Below are positions 15,398 through 23,723 of a stretch of DNA of 26,290 bases, one piece after another. The position numbers were made by a program, and so were the translations under genes. Source of the stretch: Desulfobacteraceae bacterium (lineage in GTDB: Bacteria > Desulfobacterota > Desulfobacteria > Desulfobacterales > Desulfosalsimonadaceae); assembly GCA_027353395.1 (NCBI GenBank), contig DAIEHU010000003.1, forward strand, positions 1 to 26,290, written 5' to 3'. Positions within the stretch are counted from its first letter, which is position 1. Each line of letters starts with the position of its first letter. The notes under the pieces were generated by a model. That model ran no database searches. It was not told the origin of the DNA and worked only from the letters and a program-made list of their open reading frames with translations.

Positions 15398-16951
15398 TCA
15401 TAGGGGGATGTTGCCGTGTTTGCGCCTGGGAGGCGACGCTTCCTTGCCTTCCAGCACCTGGAGTGTTCGAATCAGCCGGTGGCGGGTGTCGCGGGGAAAA
15501 ATCACGTCATCAATATAACCCCGTTGGGCCGCCAGAAACGGAGTGGCGAAGGTGTTCCGGTAATGATCCATTCTCTCTTTCAGCATTTCATCCGGATTTT
15601 TTGAAGCCAGAATTTCTTTCCGGTAAATCACTTCAGCCGCGCCTTTGGGCCCCATCACCGCAATTTCGGCGGACGGCCAGGCATAGTTGACGTCGCAATG
15701 GATGTGCTTGGAGTTCATTACCAGGTAGGAACCGCCGTAAGCCTTGCGGACGATGACGGAGATGCGCGGCACGGTGGCTTCGATGAAAGCATAGAGGAGT
15801 TTCGCGCCGTGGCGGATGATGCCGCCGTGCTCCTGGTCCGGGCCGGGCATGAATCCGGGCACATCCACCAGTGCGATAAGTGGGATATTGAAGGCGTCGC
15901 AGAACCTTACAAAACGGCCGGCCTTGACCGATGCGTCACTGTCTAAAACACCGGCCAGCACTGCCGGCTGATTGGCCACCAGCCCGATGGTCTGGCCGCC
16001 CAACCGTCCGAATCCACAGATGATATTGCGTGCGAAATGCGGCTGCACCTCCATGAATTCAGCGCCATCCAGAATGCTGTAAATCAGAACATTCATGTCG
16101 TAGGTCTGGTTGGGATGGGCCGGCACCAGATAATCCAGGGCCGGGTCAACCCGATCCGCCGGGTCGTGCAAATCCATAAATGGCGATTTTAGCCGGTTGT
16201 TTGACGGCAGATAACTGACCAGCCGCCGGACTTCACGCAGGCAGAGAATGTCATTGGGCGAAGTGAAATGGGCCACCCCGCTTTTCTGGGCATGCACCTG
16301 TGCGCCGCCCAAGTCGGCGGCGGTGATATCCTGATGAATAATGGTTTTCACCACGCTGGGGCCGGTCAGAAACATAAATGATCCGGATTCCACCATGAAC
16401 ACAAAATCCGTCATGGAGGGGGAATATACAGCCCCCCCCGCGCAGGGCCCCATGATGCAGGAGATTTGCGGAACCACGCCGCTGGCGTAAACGTTCCGAT
16501 GAAATATTTCGCCATAGGCGGCCAGTGCGTCCACCCCTTCCTGGATACGCGCTCCGCCGGAATCGTTTAATCCGATAATGGGCGCGCCCACCTTGACCGC
16601 AAGGTCCATGACCTTGCAGATCTTCTGGGAATGCGCCTCTCCGAGGGTTCCGCCGATGACGGTGAAGTCCTGGCTGAAAACAAACACTTCGCGCCCGTCT
16701 ATTGCGCCGTGGCCGGTGATGACACCATCGCCGGGATAGATGCGCTTGTCTCCCAGCGCGCCGCCGCGCCCGATTTTTATGACGTCGAACTCCTCAAAAG
16801 AACCTTCGTCCAGCAGCAGGAGGATGCGTTCCCGGGCCGTGAGTTTCCCCTTTTGGTGCTGTTCTTCAATTTTTACGGGCCCCCCCGCAGCCATGGATTC
16901 CGTCCGCAGCCGTTCCAGGGTTTCAATATTGGCGCTGATGGGAATGGTCAT
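15398..16951 (-). CDS. Acyl-CoA carboxylase carboxyltransferase (beta) subunit
   Basis: A 517-residue crotonase-fold carboxyltransferase, the partner of the biotin subunit. It moves the carboxyl group from biotin to an acyl-CoA. Conserved features: KGKLTARERI near the start, the oxyanion loops SGGARIQEG (131-139) and CAGGAVYSP (170-178), VDVPGFMPG (362-370), and YAWPSAEIAVMGPKGAAE (423-440), typical of propionyl-CoA/methylmalonyl-CoA enzymes. At the position that I align with substrate-determining Asp422 of Streptomyces PccB (YGGAYD) there is Leu410 (YGGSYL), so strict propionyl specificity should not be assumed. It is the first gene of the apparent carboxylase-CBS-phosphatase-kinase run. The ribosome binding site is weak (GGTGA). 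Confidence 0.9.
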   Translation of the reverse strand: MTIPISANIETLERLRTESMAAGGPVKIEEQHQKGKLTARERILLLLDEGSFEEFDVIKIGRGGALGDKRIYPGDGVITGHGAIDGREVFVFSQDFTVIGGTLGEAHSQKICKVMDLAVKVGAPIIGLNDSGGARIQEGVDALAAYGEIFHRNVYASGVVPQISCIMGPCAGGAVYSPSMTDFVFMVESGSFMFLTGPSVVKTIIHQDITAADLGGAQVHAQKSGVAHFTSPNDILCLREVRRLVSYLPSNNRLKSPFMDLHDPADRVDPALDYLVPAHPNQTYDMNVLIYSILDGAEFMEVQPHFARNIICGFGRLGGQTIGLVANQPAVLAGVLDSDASVKAGRFVRFCDAFNIPLIALVDVPGFMPGPDQEHGGIIRHGAKLLYAFIEATVPRISVIVRKAYGGSYLVMNSKHIHCDVNYAWPSAEIAVMGPKGAAEVIYRKEILASKNPDEMLKERMDHYRNTFATPFLAAQRGYIDDVIFPRDTRHRLIRTLQVLEGKEASPPRRKHGNIPL

Positions 16952-17016
16952 TTAATTCACCGTCTTATTTTATTAAATGGAATTTGTTAAAAAATTACAG
17001 ATGCGCAAACAGGAAC

Positions 17017-18834
17017 CTACATCTTTACAAGGGTCACCACCCCATGGGTTTTGTTTCTCGGAAGCTTGTAAAATTGTACGATATTGGGAGTCAGTTTTTT
17101 AATCAAGGCGAAAACAATCCAGAAAAAATTGTCCGTGTAAATATCCTCAACGCCATAAAAAATCGCCTTTTCATTGATTTGCGCCCGGCGCAGGATTTTC
17201 TCCACATCCGGCGCGATCTCCATATATCCGAGATGGATTTCGAAAGCCCGAAGCCCCGTGTCGATTTCCTCCTTGAAAAAACCGTCAATGCCGAACGGCG
17301 TATCAAGTTTGATGACGGAAATGATAATATTGTCCTCGTAGATGATATTATTATTGAACATGGTATGGGAGATATAGGGGGGAATGGCCTTGGGGTCTCG
17401 CGCGAAAAACAGGGCGCTGCCTTTAATTTTGTTTAATTTTGAATAGATATCCCTGTAACTCACCAGGAATACGGAGAGAGACAGGGGCCGGAGCGCCTGA
17501 TACAGCCGTTTCTGCCCATCCCGGTAAAGAATAATCATACAGAACGGAATAAATGCGATAACGATGGACCAGTATCCGCCATGGGGGATTTTAAATGTGT
17601 TGGAAAGAAAATATCCGCCGGTGATCAGCATCATGATTAATGAAATCAGCGACAGCCGTTTTTTTTTTCTCAACCAGAATATCCATGTCATCATGATGCC
17701 GGTAATGGTCATTGTCCCTGTCACCGCCAGGCCGTAGGCCGCGGCCAAACGGCTTGATTCACGGAACTCGGTCATGATGAACAGGACTGAAATCAGCAAG
17801 AACCAGTTCACAAATCCGATATAGACTTGGGACTCAATTTCCGTCGACGTATAGGCGATCTTGAACAGAGGCATGATTCGCGTGGTGATGCCCTGGTAGA
17901 CGATGGAAAACATGCCGCTGATCATGGCCTGGGAAGCGATCACCGTGGCCATGATGCTTAAAATCAAAAAGGGAATGTATAAGAATTTCGCCTGGGAAAA
18001 CACCATGGCGAACAAAATGTTTTTGGCCTCGCTGTGATGGATTAAAAAAGCGCCTTGTCCCAGATAATTCACAATGAGGGCCACAAACACAAAATACCAT
18101 GCCGTGACAATAGGCGCCCGGCCCAGGTGTCCCATATCCGCATACAACGCCTCTCCGCCGGTGGCGCACAGAGTCACCTCGGATAACACGAAAAATCCCG
18201 CAAAACCGTGGTTCAGCAAAAATTGGATGCCGTAATAGGGATTCAGCGCCTGGAGCACTGACGGCGCTGACATGATGGCTATCAGCCCGGACAGGGTCAG
18301 TGCTGAAAACCAGATCACCATCAGGGGGCCAAACGCCGCGGACACTTTGTCCGTGCCTTTTTTCTGAAAGGAAAACAAGACAATCGCAATCGTGGCGGCA
18401 ATCAGGATCAGCCAGTTTTGAGGTATCGCCTCAAGGCCGGGGATCAGCAGCATCCCCTCTACAGCACTCAATATACTGATGGCGGGCGTGATCACGCCGT
18501 CGCCGATCAGAAGGGAGATGCCGATAAATGAAAGAAAGGTGACAAACGCCACCTGCCTTCCGGATTTCAAGAGCGGGGTGAGAATTTCCCGCAACACGAT
18601 GGTGCCGCCTTCGCCATTTTGTCCCAGACTCATGGCCAGCCAGGCATATTGAACCATGACCAGCAGCATCAGTGTCCATACGATGAGGGATAAAACACCG
18701 ACAATGTTTTCCTCCGAATGGGGGGTGATTAAAAAAATGACCGTCAGGGTATAAATGGGGCTGGTGCCGATATCGCCGAACACGAGGCCCAGTGATTTGA
18801 TAATACTGTAAATTTTTGTTGCGCGATGATTCAT
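17017..18834 (-). CDS. kup: Kup-family potassium uptake protein
   Basis: Inner-membrane potassium/proton symporter of the KUP/HAK/KT family, about 12 membrane helices followed by a C-terminal cytosolic domain (about 480-605). Family motifs visible: LVFGDIGTSPIYTL near the start, GDGVITPAISILSAVEG and GEALYADMGHLG. I chose the ATG at 18834 (605 residues) because the family begins shortly before GDIGTSP. An in-frame TTG at 18930 would add 32 residues, but that stretch contains a promoter-like -35 and a perfect palindrome. No good ribosome binding site precedes 18834. Downstream, 65 bases separate it from the carboxylase operon, so read-through is possible. Confidence 0.9.
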   Translation of the reverse strand: MNHRATKIYSIIKSLGLVFGDIGTSPIYTLTVIFLITPHSEENIVGVLSLIVWTLMLLVMVQYAWLAMSLGQNGEGGTIVLREILTPLLKSGRQVAFVTFLSFIGISLLIGDGVITPAISILSAVEGMLLIPGLEAIPQNWLILIAATIAIVLFSFQKKGTDKVSAAFGPLMVIWFSALTLSGLIAIMSAPSVLQALNPYYGIQFLLNHGFAGFFVLSEVTLCATGGEALYADMGHLGRAPIVTAWYFVFVALIVNYLGQGAFLIHHSEAKNILFAMVFSQAKFLYIPFLILSIMATVIASQAMISGMFSIVYQGITTRIMPLFKIAYTSTEIESQVYIGFVNWFLLISVLFIMTEFRESSRLAAAYGLAVTGTMTITGIMMTWIFWLRKKKRLSLISLIMMLITGGYFLSNTFKIPHGGYWSIVIAFIPFCMIILYRDGQKRLYQALRPLSLSVFLVSYRDIYSKLNKIKGSALFFARDPKAIPPYISHTMFNNNIIYEDNIIISVIKLDTPFGIDGFFKEEIDTGLRAFEIHLGYMEIAPDVEKILRRAQINEKAIFYGVEDIYTDNFFWIVFALIKKLTPNIVQFYKLPRNKTHGVVTLVKM

Positions 18835-18890
18835 GGGGCGTTCATTGACCGTTTGTTGGTAATGGATACAGAAGAATATGGATTCTTTTT

Positions 18891-18930
18891 CATATCGTGA
18901 CGATATGGCATGAATCATCCGGCAAGTCAA
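18891..18930 (-). promoter_or_regulatory. Promoter and 17-bp palindromic operator candidate upstream of kup
   Basis: Minus-strand TTGACT (18925-18930) is followed after 17 bases by CATATC (18902-18907). That weak -10 is the first half of a perfect inverted repeat CATATCGT-C-ACGATATG (18891-18907). A palindrome covering the -10 and start region is the classical place for a repressor site. The predicted transcript starts near 18895, about 60 bases before the kup ATG. Confidence 0.4.
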
Positions 18931-18989
18931 GTTCGCCCGGAAAACTGGAAATGGCTTGTATCCGCATTCCGTTCATGACAGCCTATGCT

Positions 18990-21900
18990 TCAGAATAATT
19001 CCAGTTGGATCTGGGGTTTGGGTTTGGACGTGAAGCGCCGGACGGTGCGTTCAAGGAGCGGGCCCGGGATGTCCGCTACAAACGGCGAAAGCTGCCTATC
19101 CTGTTTTTGGCCGAAAATCACGCGGTTTTTCGCCCATGCAAGATAGAGGCGGCTTCTTGCCCGGGTCACTGCCACGTAAAACAGCCGCCGTTCTTCAGCC
19201 ATATCCGTGTCCCCGGTTTTTCCCCGGATAAACGGGATGTATCCGTTTTCGCATCCTGTGATAAAAACAATTGGAAATTCAAGGCCTTTAGCGGCGTGAA
19301 GGGTCATGAGCGCCACTTTCTGGCTTTTGCCGTCAAAAACATCCGTGTCGGTTTCGAGGGCCACGGCTTCCAGAAAACCGGCGGTATCGCCTCCGAAAGC
19401 TTCCGATAGAGTAAGGACGCGGTCCAAGGCTTCCCGCGCGCCGGTCCCCCCCGATAGTAGTTGTTTTTGAATATCCGGCAGGGCCGCCAGATGCAGGAGT
19501 TTGTCCCTGACGTTCATGTCCTTTCGGTCAAGGCGCCGAGGCCGGATGGCGCTGACCGGCACCGCATCCTCACAGGGTTCCCCCTTTTCCGTGAGTTTCA
19601 GCAAAGCCAGTAATTCCGCAACGCCTTTCCGCCGGAACAAAAGGTCTTTTTGAACTATTTGAAAGGGGATTCCTGCGTTTTCAAACACTCCGGCGATGAT
19701 CTCTCCCTGGCGCCTTGTCCGGTAAAGCACTGCAATGTCCGAAAATGCCTGGTACTCGCCGTGAAGGGCGTCCGAGTTGCCTCCGAAATCATCAAAATGA
19801 AACCCGGTGCCCCCCACCAGTTGCGCGATGGTTTTGCCCACAGCCACAGCTTCGGATTTTTCCGATTCCGTTTCAAGGATATGGATGGATTTTTTGTCCA
19901 TGATGCCGGAATGCAACCGGCAGCGGGCGGGGTTGAAGGCGTGGCGGCGGATGACGCCGTAAGCCGCCTCAAGGATGGTTTCAGTGGACCGGTAATTGCG
20001 GGACAGGTGGATGCGGGCGGGGTCGGGATAGTCTCCGCCGAACCGCTCAAAATAAGACGCGCTCGATCCCCGGAATCCGTAAATGGACTGGTCCGGGTCG
20101 CCGATCACGCAAATATCGCCGTCCTTTGGCGCGAGTGCCCGGATAAGGCGGTACTGGCCGTGGTTTAAATCCTGATATTCGTCCACAAACACGTAAGGAA
20201 AGCGGTTCCGGTAAAGGGCTTTTAATTCCGGGTCGGATTCCAGTATCCGGACGGCCTGAAATATCAGATCCTCGTAATCATAGAGGTTTTGCGCCGTCAG
20301 TATCTGCTGATAGGCTTCATACACCGCCTGAACATCGGATGCCGGAACATCCCCCGCCGCTGGCGTCAGATCATCCGACGGCAACAGCAGAAGCTGTTTG
20401 GCGCGGGAAATGCAGTCAGCCGCCTGATCCAAAGTGAGAGAAAAGTCCGGCGCGCAGGCTTTCGCTACACGCACGGCGTCTGTCACCAGCTCTTTGCGGT
20501 CCATGTCATCGATGACGGAACGGCGGGTATTACCGGAAATGTCATGCAACAGCCGGAGACAGAAGGCATGAAAGGTCAGGGTCAGGGGAAGGGCCGCATC
20601 CGTGTCCAGCATTTTCGAAAGACGGTCGGCCATTTCCCGCGCCGCCTTGTGAGTGAATGTGACCGCAAGAATCTGATCCGGCGGCGCCTGCCGGTTTTTA
20701 ATCAGCCAAGCGATGCGGCAGGTTACGGTCCGGGTTTTACCGGTGCCTGGGCCGGCGATGATCACCATCGGCCCGCCGGGATGGATGACGGCTTCTTGCT
20801 GTTCGGGGTTGAGGCCGGCCAGAAAATCCTGGTTCCAGCTTGGCGTTTGTCTTTCGGCAACGGCATCGGTTTGAATCTTTCCGGATGGTTCTTTCCTGTG
20901 TATATGGGCAGGGCTTTCCCCGGGCGCTGGCGTCTCCTTTTTTGGGATTGAAAACAGGGATTTCTGTCCGGTGAGCCGGTCTTTTTCTCCGGGCCCAAAC
21001 ACGGTGATGCGTCCGTATTCACCGTCATAACCGGGCACGATATGAACCCGGCCTTCCCGCATCCGGGATATCGCCTCGCCCAGAAACGGCACCGATGACC
21101 GGTTGACGGCATTGATGGACAGAGTGTTTAAAATGGCCAATTCCGGGCCCAGTTCCCGGATGGCCGCGTTATAAAAAGCCCCGACTTTTTTGCTTTTAAC
21201 ACCTGTGCCCGCGATTTCCCCGATGATTTCCGCCAGAGGAATGCATCGGTAAAATGGATGGGTTTTCCCGGGCGTTTTCCCGTCCGGCCTTGTGGCCAGT
21301 TCTTCCACCCGGTGCAGTACGCCCAATGTCATGGGTTTGCCACATTCCGGGCAGGTGTCATTTAAGCGGATGCTTTGACCGGGCGGCAGGCTGACCCCGC
21401 AATTGCGGTGGCCGTCATGGTGGTATTTGCCTTCTTCAGGGAAAAATTCGATGGTGCCCAGGAATTTTTCCGGATCACCGGTTTGAAGCGCCGATTTGAT
21501 GGCGGCATAAGTCAAGTCCGTGTTCAGCAGATTGGCTTCCCGGCCCAGTTTTCCCGGAGAATGGGCATCGGAATTGGACACCAGACTCAGTCGGTCCAGC
21601 CCGGAAATCCGCCAGTTCATGGCCGGGTCTGAAGAAAGGCCGGTTTCCAGGGCGAAAATATGGGGGGTCAGGTCCTCAAAACATTCTTCGATGGCGTCAA
21701 ATCCGGATTTCGAGCCGAACAGGGAAAACCAGGGCGTCCAGACATGGGCCGGCACCAGAAATCCTGCATCCGAGGTCTCTAAAGTCAGCTCCAGAAGATC
21801 CCGGGCGTCCAGCCCCAGAATGGGTCGGCCGTCGGATTTGATGTTGCCGATACGCGCGAGTCTTGCATTAAACCGTCCGGCATCGTTCAGACCGGCCAAA

Positions 21901-22235
21901 AACACCAGGTTGTGGTTTTTCCGGGTGGCCCCGTTTTTTTTGTAAATATTGCTGATTTCACTGCTTAGCATAAACCGGACCGGCGCGGGCGGCAGAAAGG
22001 AAATCTGGCGTTCGCAGGCGGCGGCCAGCTCGTCTTTTAATTTAAACAGACCCGGTTCCGCGGGTGTAAGGTGTTCGGTGATTTCCGCGAACCATCCGGG
22101 ATGCGTGAAATCGCCGGTCGCCACCACGGTGACGCCCTTGGTCCGGGCCGCCAGGTACAGGTTTGGGAAATCCAGGTTCCGGGCCGTGGCTCTGGAAAAC
22201 CGCGAATGAATGTGCAGGTCGGCGATCAGTTTCAT
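18990..22235 (-). CDS. Endonuclease Q-like PHP domain fused to UvrD-type helicase
   Basis: A 1081-residue fusion. Residues 1 to about 420 are a PHP phosphoesterase of the TIGR00375/endonuclease Q type: DLHIHSRFS (6-14), TGDFTHP (40-46), Glu93, His108, His164 and SDAH (222-225), followed by a Cys cluster (Cys279, Cys295, Cys298) and the conserved GVLHRVEEL. EndoQ nicks DNA 5' of deaminated bases. After a Pro/Lys-rich linker comes a full superfamily 1A helicase: Q motif (475-480), Walker A GPGTGKT (495-501), DEYQ (685-688), GDPDQSIYGFRG, LHAAKGLEFPIVF and LFYVAVTRAR. The coupling suggests a cut-and-unwind repair enzyme; this is inference. I chose ATG 22235 because the family starts MKLIADLHIHS; ATG 22313 would add 26 unconserved residues. 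The gene diverges from the rdgC-like pair. Confidence 0.88.
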   Translation of the reverse strand: MKLIADLHIHSRFSRATARNLDFPNLYLAARTKGVTVVATGDFTHPGWFAEITEHLTPAEPGLFKLKDELAAACERQISFLPPAPVRFMLSSEISNIYKKNGATRKNHNLVFLAGLNDAGRFNARLARIGNIKSDGRPILGLDARDLLELTLETSDAGFLVPAHVWTPWFSLFGSKSGFDAIEECFEDLTPHIFALETGLSSDPAMNWRISGLDRLSLVSNSDAHSPGKLGREANLLNTDLTYAAIKSALQTGDPEKFLGTIEFFPEEGKYHHDGHRNCGVSLPPGQSIRLNDTCPECGKPMTLGVLHRVEELATRPDGKTPGKTHPFYRCIPLAEIIGEIAGTGVKSKKVGAFYNAAIRELGPELAILNTLSINAVNRSSVPFLGEAISRMREGRVHIVPGYDGEYGRITVFGPGEKDRLTGQKSLFSIPKKETPAPGESPAHIHRKEPSGKIQTDAVAERQTPSWNQDFLAGLNPEQQEAVIHPGGPMVIIAGPGTGKTRTVTCRIAWLIKNRQAPPDQILAVTFTHKAAREMADRLSKMLDTDAALPLTLTFHAFCLRLLHDISGNTRRSVIDDMDRKELVTDAVRVAKACAPDFSLTLDQAADCISRAKQLLLLPSDDLTPAAGDVPASDVQAVYEAYQQILTAQNLYDYEDLIFQAVRILESDPELKALYRNRFPYVFVDEYQDLNHGQYRLIRALAPKDGDICVIGDPDQSIYGFRGSSASYFERFGGDYPDPARIHLSRNYRSTETILEAAYGVIRRHAFNPARCRLHSGIMDKKSIHILETESEKSEAVAVGKTIAQLVGGTGFHFDDFGGNSDALHGEYQAFSDIAVLYRTRRQGEIIAGVFENAGIPFQIVQKDLLFRRKGVAELLALLKLTEKGEPCEDAVPVSAIRPRRLDRKDMNVRDKLLHLAALPDIQKQLLSGGTGAREALDRVLTLSEAFGGDTAGFLEAVALETDTDVFDGKSQKVALMTLHAAKGLEFPIVFITGCENGYIPFIRGKTGDTDMAEERRLFYVAVTRARSRLYLAWAKNRVIFGQKQDRQLSPFVADIPGPLLERTVRRFTSKPKPQIQLELF

Positions 22236-22436
22236 GGGATACATCCGTTTTAGATATTCGGGCTGAAGGGGGTTAAGCCTGAAGGACCATATGAATGTGT
22301 CATTTTTTAACATGTCCTTGCAAAATGCAATTCTTTTACCAATTCCCGCGGATTTTTGACAGGAAAAAATGCTTGCCTGAGAGCGGGATAGCGGCTAATG
22401 AGAAGCTTTGCTGTCAATCATAAATGAGGAGTGATT

Positions 22437-23060
22437 ATGGGAGTTCTGTCATCAAGTGTTTCAATAACGCAGTATCGCGTGGAAGGCGAAATGGACAGCG
22501 GGTTCATGGAAACGGTGGCCGCCGCCCTGAACGCGAACGCCATCCGGGAGATCGACAATGAGCCGGAGGAAAAAAGCGCCGGCTGGACCAGCTTTGAATC
22601 GCCGTTTAAACCGGATTTTACGGGGTCTTCCTTCATGTTCGGCACCCATCTGGTGTTTTCCCTGCGCATCGACAAAAAAAAGATTCCGTCCAAGGTGGTC
22701 GCAAAGCAGCTCAATATGGCGGTGGCCAAGCGGCTGGCCGATTCTGAACGTGAAACCCTGCACCGCAATGAAAAAACCGAGATCAAGGACGAGGTGATCC
22801 GGCGGCTGCTGTTAAAAATCCCCGCAACCCCAAACATGTATGACCTGATCTGGAATTACGAGGCCAAGATGCTGTGGTTCTTCACGGGCCTCAAGGCCGC
22901 CAACGAGGAACTGGAAACCCTTTTCAATAAAACCTTCAAACTGTCCCTGATCCGGATGTTCCCGTATACCGGGGCGCTTCTGGCCTGCGATCTGACGGAT
23001 ATTGAAAAGGACCGGCTGGAAAAACTTTCACCCACAATGTTCTTCAGGGGGGCGGCATGA
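22437..23060 (+). CDS. rdgC: RdgC-like recombination-associated protein, N-terminal part
   Basis: A 207-residue protein resembling the N-terminal two thirds of RdgC, a ring-shaped DNA-binding protein that restrains RecA in other bacteria. Similar features include GWTSFESPF early on, LRIDKKKIPSKVVAK, then RETLHRNEKTEIKDEVIRRL (the most recognisable part) and a WNYEAKMLWF strand. E. coli RdgC has 303 residues, so this is short. The following gene seems to supply the rest, and the two overlap by ATGA (23057-23060), which argues for a functional two-gene arrangement. The start is set by GAGGAG about 7 bases before the ATG; an in-frame GTG at 22431 is less likely. Confidence 0.78.
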   Translation: MGVLSSSVSITQYRVEGEMDSGFMETVAAALNANAIREIDNEPEEKSAGWTSFESPFKPDFTGSSFMFGTHLVFSLRIDKKKIPSKVVAKQLNMAVAKRLADSERETLHRNEKTEIKDEVIRRLLLKIPATPNMYDLIWNYEAKMLWFFTGLKAANEELETLFNKTFKLSLIRMFPYTGALLACDLTDIEKDRLEKLSPTMFFRGAA

Positions 23061-23593
23061 TTGATGTATCCGTGGCATACAACCGGTATAAATTTCTGGG
23101 CCATGAATTTCTGACCTGGCTTTGGCATATGATCGAAACGGACAAGGACGCATTGCTTGCTCCCGCGTTGGGAATGGATGATATTTATATCGGCAACCGT
23201 GTGGTGCTGGAAAACAGCAGCCACAACCGGGACGAGGTCATCAGCATCAAGGGCGACGGCGCGGGCCTTGAGGAAGGGCTGCTGGCGCTTCAGAAAGGGG
23301 CCAAGGTGACGGAGATCAACCTGGTGGCCAAGGCCGGGGAAAATGAATGGCGTTTCAGCGTGAAAGGCGAGAGTCTCAACTTAAGCAGCCTCAAGCCGCC
23401 GGAAACCGGGAATGTGGAGGGCGTGGAGGATGTGGAAGGCGCGGTGCTGGAGAAAATTTCTCTCTACGAAAAAGCCGTGAACCTGACGGACCATCTCTAC
23501 CGGCAGTTTGTCAAGCGGCGGTTGAGTCCGGAATGGGAAACCCAGACCGTGCGCCAGATGACGGTTTGGATTGGCCGGGCGGCGGAGCGATAG
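23057..23593 (+). CDS. RdgC-like C-terminal companion protein
   Basis: A 178-residue soluble protein translationally coupled to the RdgC-like gene. The start FLGHEFLTWLWHMIE, the middle GAGLEEGLLALQKGAKVTE and the end LYRQFVKRRLSPEW fit what I recall of the C-terminal region of RdgC-related proteins in Desulfobacterota and Geobacter-like bacteria. The similarity to E. coli RdgC itself is faint. It may form a heteromer with the preceding protein on DNA. No frameshift is apparent: both reading frames stay open, and each has a proper start. No known catalytic motif is present. Confidence 0.65.
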   Translation: MIDVSVAYNRYKFLGHEFLTWLWHMIETDKDALLAPALGMDDIYIGNRVVLENSSHNRDEVISIKGDGAGLEEGLLALQKGAKVTEINLVAKAGENEWRFSVKGESLNLSSLKPPETGNVEGVEDVEGAVLEKISLYEKAVNLTDHLYRQFVKRRLSPEWETQTVRQMTVWIGRAAER

Positions 23594-23594
23594 A

Positions 23595-23608
23595 CGGCGA
23601 TATCGCCG
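23595..23608. repeat. 14-bp perfect palindrome after the RdgC-like pair
   Basis: CGGCGATATCGCCG starts two bases after the stop codon of the companion gene. It has no following T-run, so a terminator is not supported. It could be a protein site or simply a stable mRNA 3' end. Confidence 0.35.
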
Positions 23609-23642
23609 GGCGCATAATCCGGATTCAGATAAGCAAACACAG

Positions 23643-23681
23643 TTGAAACGGCCCGTATGGAATGCGATAAGCCGTTTTCAA
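23643..23681 (+). terminator. Possible stem-loop terminator before uppP
   Basis: TTGAAACGGC (23643-23652) pairs with GCCGTTTTCAA (23671-23681), a 10-bp stem with one bulged base and an 18-base loop. The right arm holds four Ts, but no long T-run follows. It lies between the RdgC-like pair and uppP, where separation of transcripts would make sense. Confidence 0.3.
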
Positions 23682-23723
23682 TTCGGTATAAACGCTGTTC
23701 TATTGTAACTTCTTGGAATTAAA

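Noticed and set aside
22356..22361. TTGACA as a promoter for the rdgC-like pair
   Set aside because: The -35 is perfect, but the hexamer 17 bases on is GAGAGC, and no -10-like sequence occurs at acceptable spacing.
23040..23070. Frameshift breaking a single rdgC gene
   Set aside because: The two frames meet in a neat ATGA overlap with open, protein-like sequence on each side, as expected for translational coupling.
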